Origin: CAYWKL01 sp964459095
Lineage (GTDB): Bacteria; Patescibacteriota; Microgenomatia; Daviesbacterales; UBA10151
Direction: 5' to 3'
DNA length: 64,000 nt
Assembly (NCBI GenBank): GCA_964459095.1
Contig: CAYWKL010000001.1
Coordinates: 1-64,000, forward strand
Part shown: positions 25,652 through 34,103 of the stretch, one piece after another
Layout of the letters: each line of letters opens with the position of its first letter
Numbering within the stretch: position 1 is the first letter of the stretch
Program-made: the position numbers and the translations under genes
The notes under the pieces: model-generated
What the model was told of the DNA's origin: nothing
What the model saw: the letters and a program-made list of their open reading frames with translations, nothing else
Databases searched by the model: none

Positions 25652-26776
25652 ATGAATATCCCCTTAACAAAACCCTACTTCAGCAAAGATGAAGAAGATG
25701 CAGTCATTAAGACCCTTAGGTCTGGCTGGGTTACGCAGGGTCCAAAAGTAGAGGAATTTGAGAATTTGGTAGCAAAATATACAGGAGCTAAGTATGCTAG
25801 CGCTGTTTCATCGGCCACAACTGGACTCTTTTTATCCCTTTATGCATTAGGTGTAGATCCTGGGGATGAGGTAATTGTTCCTTCTTTTACTTTTATTGCC
25901 TGTGCAAATGTAATTGTGCACTTAGGAGGACAACCAGTATTTGTTGATATAGATTCTGAAACATATAATCTTAGTCCAGCTCTGGTTGAGAAGAAAGTTA
26001 CTAAAAAAACTAAAGCAATAATTGCTGTAGATCAAATAGGACTTCCTTGTAATATAAAAGAAATTTTAAAAATTGCTAGAAGAAATAATATTCATATTGT
26101 TGAAGATGCAGCATGTGCCATTGGAAGCAAGGTTAATGGAAAAATGGTGGGCAGTTTAGGACATTTAACAGTTTTTAGTTTTCATCCAAGAAAATCAATA
26201 ACAACTGGTGATGGGGGAGTAATAGTAACAAACAATAAATCCTTAGATAAAAAGCTAAAGATGTTGAGGCAACACGGAATGTCTGTTTCTGACGTTAAAA
26301 GGCATAAATCAAACAAAGTAATTAAAGAATCTTACCGGTTTGTTGGTTTTAATTTCAGAATGACAGACCTTCAAGCTGCAGTTGGAGTAGAGCAAATGAA
26401 AAAGCTTCCTGAAATACTTAAAAAAAGAAGACTTTTAGCAGAACGTTATACTAATGCATTTAAAAATAAAAAAAATATAATCACTCCTTTTGTTCCCAAG
26501 GGTTTTGTTCACAATTATCAATCTTATATGATTAGATTAAATACTAAAAAAGTAAGTGTTGCTGCTTTGAGGCAAAGACTATTAAATTTAGGAGTTAATA
26601 CCAGGTTTGGAATTATGGCTTCTCACCTAGAACCTGCATATACAAAAATGATGGGGAAAATTTCTTTACCTGAAACAGAAAAAGCAACAAGGCAAACTTT
26701 GATTTTACCCCTCTATTATCATATGACAAAAGAGCAACAAGAATTTGTCATTGATGAGATTTTAAAGGCAACTTAA
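25652..26776 (+). CDS. DegT/DnrJ/EryC1/StrS sugar aminotransferase
   Basis: This is a 374-residue protein from the ATG at 25652; an in-frame TTG at 25619 lies inside the previous gene and is unlikely. It starts IPLTKPYFS as is usual for the family. D152 (EDAACA) and K181 (SFHPRKSITTGDGG) are the cofactor residues. It is a second aminotransferase beside the WbpE-like one, closer in its GWVTQGPK segment to the protein at 3591-4832. It may aminate C-4 of a keto-sugar, with the downstream acetyltransferase half acylating the amine (inference). Confidence 0.89.
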   Translation: MNIPLTKPYFSKDEEDAVIKTLRSGWVTQGPKVEEFENLVAKYTGAKYASAVSSATTGLFLSLYALGVDPGDEVIVPSFTFIACANVIVHLGGQPVFVDIDSETYNLSPALVEKKVTKKTKAIIAVDQIGLPCNIKEILKIARRNNIHIVEDAACAIGSKVNGKMVGSLGHLTVFSFHPRKSITTGDGGVIVTNNKSLDKKLKMLRQHGMSVSDVKRHKSNKVIKESYRFVGFNFRMTDLQAAVGVEQMKKLPEILKKRRLLAERYTNAFKNKKNIITPFVPKGFVHNYQSYMIRLNTKKVSVAALRQRLLNLGVNTRFGIMASHLEPAYTKMMGKISLPETEKATRQTLILPLYYHMTKEQQEFVIDEILKAT

Positions 26777-26783
26777 AAAATAA

Positions 26784-27905
26784 ATGGAAGATTTTGAGCA
26801 CGGAATTCCTGACAATCCCTATAATAAGCATGCTTGGATACTGGGCAACCCTGAGATAGGGGAGGGTGTTTGGATAGGAGCCTTTTGTTTAATTGATGCT
26901 CTGCATTCACACTTAAAAATAGGGAAATGGTGTGATATTTCAAGCGGTGCACAAATAATCACTCACTCAACTGTAAGAAGGTGCATATCTGAAAGAAAAC
27001 TAAACTTTATTGATAAAGCACCAGTAGAGATTGGCGATTATTGCTTTATAGGGACAAATGCGGTAATTTTAATGGGAACAAAAATTGGCCACCACTCTGT
27101 TATAGCTGCAGGAGCGCTAGTAGAGGAAGATTCAAATATCCCCCCTTATTCTTTGGTTGCAGGCGTTCCTGCAAGAGTAATTGGGTCAAGCAGAAAGTAC
27201 CTCAAAAATCTACCAATGGAGTCAGTGTCAGTTGTTATCCCTGCCTATAACGAGGAAGAAACAATAGAGGAGGTTGTCAAAGATGCCCTTAAAAATTTAT
27301 CAATACTTGTAAAAGATTATGCGGTTGTCTTAGTTGATGATGGATCAAAAGATAAAACAGGAAAAATTATTGATCAATTATCAAAGAAAAATAAGAAAGT
27401 AAGGGCTATTCATCACAAGAAAAATCAAGGATTTACAGGGGCCATAAAAACTAGTTTAAAATCTGGGACGAAAGATTTAATTTTTTTAGCTCCTGCTGAT
27501 GGACAATTCAATTTTAAGGAACTAGGTGCTTTTATAAAAGCTATTAATGGATATGATTGTGCGGTTGGATACAGAATTAAAAACGAGGAGACTTTTATAA
27601 GAAAATTTAACTCCAAAGGCTTCCATTTGCTATCAAGAATTTTGCTAAATATAAATTTAAAAGAGATTTCAACAGTATCAATGTGGAGAAAGACTATGAT
27701 AGATTCATTAACAATAGATTCTAGCCAAGGGAGTGCAATGCTTCTACCTGAAATTATAAGTAAGGCTATAAAAAGGGGGTTTAAATTTACTGAAGTACCT
27801 ATTCACTGGTACGAGCGAAAAGGTGGGAAATCAAAAGGAGCTAATCCAATAGTTATAGTTAAAACATTTATAGAAATGCTTCGGTTGTCAATAAAGAATT
27901 TATAA
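26784..27905 (+). CDS. fusion of LbH acetyltransferase and GT2 glycosyltransferase
   Basis: A single 373-residue frame joins two enzymes. Residues 1-135 form a left-handed beta-helix acyltransferase, with hexapeptide repeats such as IGEGVWIGAF and a terminal VAGVPARVIG. Residues 146-373 are a GT2 domain with VVIPAYNEEETI, VDDGSKDKTG and APADGQF, similar to the separate GT2 at 18409-19146. The linker is only about ten residues. An internal ATG at 27216 (M145) could allow the GT2 half to be made alone. Such a fusion suggests that one sugar is acetylated and transferred by the same protein. Confidence 0.87.
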   Translation: MEDFEHGIPDNPYNKHAWILGNPEIGEGVWIGAFCLIDALHSHLKIGKWCDISSGAQIITHSTVRRCISERKLNFIDKAPVEIGDYCFIGTNAVILMGTKIGHHSVIAAGALVEEDSNIPPYSLVAGVPARVIGSSRKYLKNLPMESVSVVIPAYNEEETIEEVVKDALKNLSILVKDYAVVLVDDGSKDKTGKIIDQLSKKNKKVRAIHHKKNQGFTGAIKTSLKSGTKDLIFLAPADGQFNFKELGAFIKAINGYDCAVGYRIKNEETFIRKFNSKGFHLLSRILLNINLKEISTVSMWRKTMIDSLTIDSSQGSAMLLPEIISKAIKRGFKFTEVPIHWYERKGGKSKGANPIVIVKTFIEMLRLSIKNL

Positions 27906-27917
27906 ATAAGTTAATAC

Positions 27918-30653
27918 ATGCTAAGAAAATTTAGCTCAAAAATCTTTAAGTTCATAAATAATCATTTCTCACTTTTTTTATTGGCTGTAGTGTTTATCTC
28001 TTTAGGACAAATGATTTTTATGGATGTGTGGCAGGATGACCAAGCCCTTTTTTTTAAATTGGCCCACATAAATGAGCCAGCGGGATTCTTTGGGGATGGA
28101 CCGTTTGGTGCAGGGCCCTATCGATATGCTGCTACCCCATTTATTCCGATTTACCACTTCTTTAAATTTAACACTTACGCCTATTTTGCTTTTATGCTCA
28201 CTTTATACGGTCTTGCAACCATTGCTTTATATAAAACTTTTAAACTTATTTTAGGAGATACTGCTGGAAAAGTTTCGGGATTCTTATTTGCAGCAGGGTA
28301 CATAACTTCTGATGGCGCTTACAGAATGGCAAATAGTGTAACTACTAGTTTCTCAGTTATATTTGTGTCTTTAATTCTCTATTCTTACTGGAAATATTTA
28401 AGAAAAAGAGGAACTGTTTGGTATATTCTTGCACTTATCTTTTTCTTTCTATCTCAAGAACTGGCTATTACAAGGATGCATTATTTTTTTGCAGTAATAA
28501 TTATATTTGAGATTATTTTTTTTATCTGGGGGAGTTCAATCAAAAAAATATCCTTTGTAATTTTAAGATTAATCCCATTTTTTATAGTTTTTTATCATTA
28601 CATGATTTCTGGTGGAGATCCACGAGTTGGAGAGTCTTCAAGTTATTTTTTTGCATTTCTAAACAATAAATTCTATTTATATTATGGATTTTTTGCATCC
28701 CTAGCTAATTTAATAATTCCTGACTGGCTACTTAAACCTATTTTCAATTTTTTATCTCAAGGCTCTAATTTAGGACTTTCAAATATTTCAAGATTAACAC
28801 TTATTTTCTTGGTGCTTTTTTCTGCAACTGCTATTTTTTTTATTTTTAAAAAGAGTTTGAAGATTAAGATAACTTCATTTATCTTAATTATAAGTTGGCT
28901 CCTTTGGGCTAAAAACATTTTTAACACTCCTTTTTTAAGTCTTTCACCTTCTGATTTTTTTTCAGCTTATATAGGCGGAATAATATTAATAATTTATAGC
29001 TTAGGTATTTTTTACTTTGAGAGGTTTAAAAAAATTCTCATTTTTCTAGGATTTTGGCTTGTGGGAAATATCATTGCATACTCAGCTTACTTCCCAACAG
29101 TTGCGTATGAAACAACTAACAGATATTTAACACATTCATTTCTGCCATTAGTAGCTATATACGGATTAATATTTAGCATTTGCATAAAAAAGAAGGGTTT
29201 TACTAAATATATAGCTTATTTAATTATGGTGATTGCCTTTCTTAATATTTTCGCTTCAATTCAATATCAGCAAAATATCCTAATTAGCAGAAGCTTTAAA
29301 ACCAAGAGTTTTTATAGCCAGCTAAAAACTTTGCTCCCTGAAATAAAAAAGGGTGACATTATATTCTTTGATCTTGCTGATTCAAACCAAGGGATATATA
29401 AAGATGCTATCTCTGCCGCGATGATGCCCGATACTACCTCGTTTGCATGGAGATATGGGATTGATAGGTATGATTTTAAGTTAACAAATGATTTCAATGA
29501 GTTATTAAAAATATTCTCTGATGAGAAAAAAAATCCCCAGCAAGTCCACTCTTTTTGGTTTTCAGGTAAAGACTTAGTTTCAACTTCCAAAGATGTAAGA
29601 AAATACTTACAGGGATCTCTAAATGTAGAAAAAGATATTGATCTTAACTTAACATCAAATGCTCAATTAGAAAATAAAAACGACTCAACTTTATATAGTC
29701 AAGAAGATATTAAAATTGATTTTGAAGACCCAATTAAAAATTTGGTTCCATTAACTTTAAGTTTAATTATAAAAGCTAATCCTTTAGACTTAAGAGATCT
29801 GAAATTTCCACTAATAAACACTGCTTTAAATGAACCAACAAAAGTAAAATATAGTTTGCTAGGTGTTAATGAAATTCTACATTTTTTTGAGTATCAAAAA
29901 TTCAAGAATTCCTTCTATCAAAATTTAAAGTTAAAAACTTCAAGTAACTGGCAGGATAGAGTTTTAGAGAACTTGATGGATCAGGACTCATCTAGTGTTT
30001 GGCAATCTGATAGAGTTCTATGGAGGGATAACAGAGCTCTTGTAGAAATAGAACTTCCGACCGAAAGTACGCTTAGTAAATTAGTTTGGGTAAATGGTTT
30101 TCCTAACAACACACCTATTTCCTATTCAATTGAAAGTTCCCTAGATGGAAAAAATTGGACTCAGGTATTAATAGTAAATAAAAATGAAAAAATAATTGAC
30201 ACAAGACCTCAAATAGTTAGTTTTAAACCTACAAAGGTAAAGCATATTCGTATGGTTATAACAGCTACAATTGGAGGGGACTCCCCTAGCCTGTCAGAAA
30301 TTTGGGTAGTTCCTTCAAGATTTAACGATTTGGAAATAGAAGAAGCTGAAAATTATTTAACAAATCCCTTTCTGTATATCAGCGAAAAGAGCCATTTCTT
30401 CAACTTACTTAACTTAACCTCAAATACAGGCAAGACATCGCTTTATTGGAAAAATGATAAAAGTGAAGCTTTTCAAACAAGTAAAGATACACAAATTAAT
30501 ATAATCTATGATGGAATACCAAGAGTATACGAAACCCCTATTCCCGCAGGAGGATTAAACCTTTCAAGTATCATGTTATCGAATTTTACTATCCCCGGAG
30601 ATATATCAATATTAAATATCAGCTCTTCAGTAAAGCCATTGAAAAAATTATGA
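27918..30653 (+). CDS. large GT-C-like membrane glycosyltransferase with F5/8 type C (discoidin) domain
   Basis: This is a 911-residue protein. About twelve membrane segments fill residues 17-450. An aspartate-rich loop after the first helix (DVWQDDQ, D36, D40, D41) may serve as the GT-C catalytic site. Residues about 650-800 form a convincing discoidin domain, with DQDSSSVWQSD, ESSLDGKNWTQV, an HIRMVI strand and SLSEIWV, the layout of galactose-binding-like sandwiches. About 110 further residues follow. The soluble part should face the outside and could hold the glycan acceptor (inference). It lies 12 bases after the fusion gene and overlaps the convergent DUF5667 gene by 6 bases. Confidence 0.8.
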   Translation: MLRKFSSKIFKFINNHFSLFLLAVVFISLGQMIFMDVWQDDQALFFKLAHINEPAGFFGDGPFGAGPYRYAATPFIPIYHFFKFNTYAYFAFMLTLYGLATIALYKTFKLILGDTAGKVSGFLFAAGYITSDGAYRMANSVTTSFSVIFVSLILYSYWKYLRKRGTVWYILALIFFFLSQELAITRMHYFFAVIIIFEIIFFIWGSSIKKISFVILRLIPFFIVFYHYMISGGDPRVGESSSYFFAFLNNKFYLYYGFFASLANLIIPDWLLKPIFNFLSQGSNLGLSNISRLTLIFLVLFSATAIFFIFKKSLKIKITSFILIISWLLWAKNIFNTPFLSLSPSDFFSAYIGGIILIIYSLGIFYFERFKKILIFLGFWLVGNIIAYSAYFPTVAYETTNRYLTHSFLPLVAIYGLIFSICIKKKGFTKYIAYLIMVIAFLNIFASIQYQQNILISRSFKTKSFYSQLKTLLPEIKKGDIIFFDLADSNQGIYKDAISAAMMPDTTSFAWRYGIDRYDFKLTNDFNELLKIFSDEKKNPQQVHSFWFSGKDLVSTSKDVRKYLQGSLNVEKDIDLNLTSNAQLENKNDSTLYSQEDIKIDFEDPIKNLVPLTLSLIIKANPLDLRDLKFPLINTALNEPTKVKYSLLGVNEILHFFEYQKFKNSFYQNLKLKTSSNWQDRVLENLMDQDSSSVWQSDRVLWRDNRALVEIELPTESTLSKLVWVNGFPNNTPISYSIESSLDGKNWTQVLIVNKNEKIIDTRPQIVSFKPTKVKHIRMVITATIGGDSPSLSEIWVVPSRFNDLEIEEAENYLTNPFLYISEKSHFFNLLNLTSNTGKTSLYWKNDKSEAFQTSKDTQINIIYDGIPRVYETPIPAGGLNLSSIMLSNFTIPGDISILNISSSVKPLKKL

Positions 30654-31187
30654 TTTCAATTGTTTAAGCAAGTCTTTAACACTGTCAATATTTATTTGGA
30701 TATCTTTTTGTTGTGCACTTGGAACACTTATTTTAATTGAGTTAAGAACAATAAGTTGTTTATCTAGGGACTCAATAATTTTTATCTTAAGTAAATCTGC
30801 TGTTTCATTATCTTCTCTGGATAGTTCTTCATATAAAGAAACAGCATTTTTTCTTCTGTTTTGAGCATTGCTCATGGTTTTCAATGCGTTACTATAACCT
30901 TTATTATTGTATAAATATTCACCTTCTATCAATCTCTTTTCAGATAAAGTTAAACTATATTCTGCTTTATTCGTTTTGCCAAACGTTATTAACTCTCTAA
31001 TTGACTCTTTAAATTGTTTTAGTGGATAAAGCGGATCACCTAGCACCTTACCAGGAGTTATAGGAAAAAAGAGTTCATATGAGCTAGGAGGTGTTGCAGT
31101 TTTTTCTGCTTGGGCTTCCACCCTACCTACAATAAATATACCTGTAAACAAAAGGAGCGAAACAATGAATAAGTTAAGAATCTTCAT
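30648..31187 (-). CDS. secreted DUF5667-type protein
   Basis: This 179-residue protein has a signal peptide (hydrophobic residues 5-21, likely cleavage after VEA at 25). The segment FFPITPGKVLGDPLYPLKQ, then a glutamate/lysine-rich helical region, matches DUF5667-type proteins as I know them; their function is undefined. The rest is predicted coiled helix with no cysteine. It is last in a three-gene minus-strand unit after UPF0104 and a methyltransferase, overlapping the methyltransferase by 14 bases. It may be a cell-envelope structural or anchoring factor; no evidence beyond localisation. Confidence 0.75.
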   Translation of the reverse strand: MKILNLFIVSLLLFTGIFIVGRVEAQAEKTATPPSSYELFFPITPGKVLGDPLYPLKQFKESIRELITFGKTNKAEYSLTLSEKRLIEGEYLYNNKGYSNALKTMSNAQNRRKNAVSLYEELSREDNETADLLKIKIIESLDKQLIVLNSIKISVPSAQQKDIQINIDSVKDLLKQLKS

Positions 31188-31968
31188 CTTTAACTACAAT
31201 ATAGGAGATGTACATAGATGGTGTCAATAACCAATAAAAATAACTATCAAGTTTTTTTACAATCTTTAAACTCTCTCTGAGAAGTCTTTTATTTATAAGT
31301 CCTATCAATATTTCTGCAGGTAGAAATAATGTCCACACAGGGAGTCCTCTTGTAGTCAAAAGTTTAAACCCTTGCGTCCTTAGCAACTTAACTATATCCT
31401 TTTTGTAAAAACTTGTTGATTCAATTTCGGCAAAACTACTTCCTCTTAGTAATGGTATTAAGCCTCCTAAATTTATAATGTTATACCCAATACTGTTTCT
31501 TTCTATTAATATTACTTTTCCATTCTTTTTTAGAATTTCTTTAATTTTTTTTATAACTTTTATTTGCTCATTGAGGACTGTGATATACATCAGAGTTGTC
31601 ACAATAATTATTACATCAAAACTTAGCGGTTTAAATTTAATTTCTTTTATATCTCCAACATAAGCTTTAGCTCTTGGATTTAAAGAATTGTTGTAAATGT
31701 CAACGTAAGTTTTAGCAATGTCGATGCCGATTATATTTGCTTTTGGAAAATCTTTCAAAATTCTTTTTGATATTCTTCCAAATCCGCAGCCGAGATCTAA
31801 AATCTTTACTTTCTTTTCCTCATCAATTGCATTTTTAATAACCTCATACATCCATTCATCTAAATAGTCATTTACATACCTGGGTAAGGATTTGGGTAAT
31901 ACACCCTCAATTTTATCTTTATATTTTTTACTTCTTTCTTCCCAAGCACTAGTAATTTTGGCTTTCAT
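31174..31968 (-). CDS. class I SAM-dependent methyltransferase
   Basis: This 264-residue protein has motif I ILDLGCGFGRI, strand-2 end GIDIAKTY, and VTTLMYIT in the motif IV region instead of the commoner VIEH. The C-terminal 60 residues contain two hydrophobic stretches (WTLFLPAEILIGLI and YWLLTPSMYISYIVV), suggesting membrane contact and a lipid or lipid-linked substrate. It is joined by ATGA (31965-31968) to the upstream UPF0104 gene and by a 14-base overlap to the DUF5667 gene. Confidence 0.82.
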   Translation of the reverse strand: MKAKITSAWEERSKKYKDKIEGVLPKSLPRYVNDYLDEWMYEVIKNAIDEEKKVKILDLGCGFGRISKRILKDFPKANIIGIDIAKTYVDIYNNSLNPRAKAYVGDIKEIKFKPLSFDVIIIVTTLMYITVLNEQIKVIKKIKEILKKNGKVILIERNSIGYNIINLGGLIPLLRGSSFAEIESTSFYKKDIVKLLRTQGFKLLTTRGLPVWTLFLPAEILIGLINKRLLRESLKIVKKLDSYFYWLLTPSMYISYIVVKDEDS

Positions 31969-32879
31969 TTTTTCAATTTTAGAGAAACTAAAACAAGAAA
32001 TACACTCATCTCTGCTATTGTTAGTAAAAAACGAAATGCCAATGCGATTCCTGATGCTAGGCTAAGTGGAATCTGCGCATAGATACTTAAAAAATAAGCT
32101 AGGGAAACCTCAGTTACTCCAAGGCCTCCAGGAGCAATAATTGTTAGGTATCCAATTAACCAAGAGAAAGCATAAATTCCTGAAATAGTGAGAAGATTTA
32201 AATCTAGTTTATGAAGAAAGGCATATTGAATAAGGATAAGTCCGAGTCCATTGAGAACAAAGTTAAATACAAAAAAAGGGGAAGGGAGTAAAAGATTCCT
32301 ATTATTTGGCAAGTTACCTCTTTCACCCACATCCTTTTTTGCAAGTTTCAGAAGTGTATTTAGAATTTTCCTACTTATGAATGGCATTAGTGTTAAGCTG
32401 CCTGCTATAAGAAAGAAAAACATAATAAACTTTACTTGGGATGAAGGTATAATAAATTCAAGAGCGAATAAAGAAACAAAACAAGCAGCAAGAACAGATA
32501 AAAAAATCTCCTGAACTAAAGAAATGAGAGTTTTTTCCCTAGATATACTAAGCTCGCTTTTAGCAAGTTCTATCCTTCCTAAATATTGCCATACAGTTCC
32601 TGGTATGTACCTTGATGTAAGAGAAATTATCCATACACGTAAAGCTACAATTAGCTTAATTTTCCTGTCTCTTATTAGTAAATACCAACAGAAAGCAGCT
32701 TCTGGATAAACAAAAAGTAAAACTATAAATGAAACTGCTAAAATAGCGATGTCAAGATTTTGTAAATATCTTTCAAATTGAGCCCAATTTAACAACACAT
32801 TCCTTAGAAGAAAGGAGAGTAAAAGAATAGGAATTAATACTTTAAAGATTGCCTTAAGTTTGCTTAAATCATTAAACAT
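31965..32879 (-). CDS. UPF0104/lysylphosphatidylglycerol-synthase-TM family membrane protein
   Basis: This 304-residue polytopic protein has about eight membrane segments and the family signature IAPGGLGVTEVSL near the C-terminus, preceded by SRYIPGTVWQY. The family includes the membrane domain of MprF and proteins linked to moving or handling lipids; the soluble synthase domain is absent here. It heads a minus-strand unit divergent from the SGNH hydrolase. A lipid or lipid-linked sugar flipping role is possible but unproven. Confidence 0.85.
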   Translation of the reverse strand: MFNDLSKLKAIFKVLIPILLLSFLLRNVLLNWAQFERYLQNLDIAILAVSFIVLLFVYPEAAFCWYLLIRDRKIKLIVALRVWIISLTSRYIPGTVWQYLGRIELAKSELSISREKTLISLVQEIFLSVLAACFVSLFALEFIIPSSQVKFIMFFFLIAGSLTLMPFISRKILNTLLKLAKKDVGERGNLPNNRNLLLPSPFFVFNFVLNGLGLILIQYAFLHKLDLNLLTISGIYAFSWLIGYLTIIAPGGLGVTEVSLAYFLSIYAQIPLSLASGIALAFRFLLTIAEMSVFLVLVSLKLKK

Positions 32880-32895
32880 ATCAAAAACTCAACAA

Positions 32896-32925
32896 TTGTA
32901 TACTAAACTAAACCAATAGTATATT
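32896..32925 (+). promoter_or_regulatory. promoter for the SGNH hydrolase
   Basis: TTGTAT (32896-32901) and TATATT (32920-32925) are 18 bases apart, ending 8 bases before the ATG at 32934. The -35 hexamer is the same as at 3554. It lies in the 54-base space shared with the divergent UPF0104 gene. Confidence 0.4.
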
Positions 32926-32933
32926 TAAGAAAA

Positions 32934-34103
32934 ATGTCACACTTTCACTCCCTTTATAGACAATTAAAAAATAAATTTCAAAAAAGCAATTTATTTAAAC
33001 CCATTTCCTTTTTGTTACTTTTTTCCATCCCGAGCGTGTTAGTTACTTTTTTTTTACTTGAAATATTTGTAAGAATTTTTCTTCCAGTAAGCGATGCCCC
33101 AGATATTTACTTTGACCCAAACTTGGGAAATATATTTGTTCCAAACCAAAAAGGTGTTTTTGTCAAAGGAAAAAGTAGCGAAATCAAGGCCAAATATAAT
33201 ATTAATAACAAAGGCTGGAATTCCCCCTATGACTATGGGTACGAGAAACCCACAGATACAATAAGAATTGCTGTTATTGGAGATTCCTATATCGAAGCTT
33301 TGCAAGTTGATTATGATAAATCCTATCCTTATTTACTAGAGAATTTACTGAATAAGAATGACAATCACGGAAAGAAAGTTCAGGTTTATACTTTTGGACA
33401 TTCTGGAGCAAATCTTTTCCACTACCAAAGCATCCTTACTGAAGTAGTTAAAAAATATAATCCGAACTTTGTAATTATTAACATAGTTTTAAATGACTTT
33501 GATGAAAGCTTTTACGGACTAAGCAGAAAAGATAACTGGTCCTTAATTTATGAGGATTCTAAGTTTAAAAAAGTCTTTCCAAAAGAAGTTAGTAATTTGC
33601 CTCTTAAAAAATTTCTTAGACACTCTGCAATTGTAAGATATCTGACTATAAATCTCGATCTAGTCAATACTTCACCAATTTTCAACAAACTTTTTTATGC
33701 AGAAACAAGAAATTACAACAAAAATGAAACTCCTAAACAAATCGATAAAAAGACTATTGCTTTATTGATTCGCTTTGTTTTAGAGAATATCAATAAAGAA
33801 AACAAACAAAATAATATAAAAACCATACTTATATTGGATACAGATAAGAAAAAAGTTTACGAAAATAATTACACCTTTAAAAATTTTTACATTTCAGAAA
33901 CTAAGAATATTGCTCAACAGTTAGGGATACCTATTCTAAATCTTGAAGAAGTATTTGAAAAGGATTGGAAAAATAATCATATGAGATTTAATTTCGAATT
34001 TGATGAGCATTGGAATGAATATGGTCATAAAACAATAGCTAATGCCCTTTTTGAGTTTTTAGACAAAAGGAATTTATATCTTAAGATTTTTGAGAGCAAT
34101 TAG
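32934..34103 (+). CDS. membrane-anchored SGNH/GDSL hydrolase
   Basis: This 389-residue protein has one N-terminal membrane helix (about residues 24-50) and an outside catalytic domain. IGDSYIEA carries the nucleophile S118, FGHSGAN the glycine block, LNDFDE the asparagine, and FDEHWNEYGH near residues 356-365 the Asp-His pair. Such enzymes remove or transfer acyl (often O-acetyl) groups on surface glycans. It is a single-gene unit between two minus-strand operons, with its own promoter, and its last 30 bases overlap the convergent GT4 gene. It may edit acetylation of the glycan made by the flanking genes. Confidence 0.84.
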   Translation: MSHFHSLYRQLKNKFQKSNLFKPISFLLLFSIPSVLVTFFLLEIFVRIFLPVSDAPDIYFDPNLGNIFVPNQKGVFVKGKSSEIKAKYNINNKGWNSPYDYGYEKPTDTIRIAVIGDSYIEALQVDYDKSYPYLLENLLNKNDNHGKKVQVYTFGHSGANLFHYQSILTEVVKKYNPNFVIINIVLNDFDESFYGLSRKDNWSLIYEDSKFKKVFPKEVSNLPLKKFLRHSAIVRYLTINLDLVNTSPIFNKLFYAETRNYNKNETPKQIDKKTIALLIRFVLENINKENKQNNIKTILILDTDKKKVYENNYTFKNFYISETKNIAQQLGIPILNLEEVFEKDWKNNHMRFNFEFDEHWNEYGHKTIANALFEFLDKRNLYLKIFESN

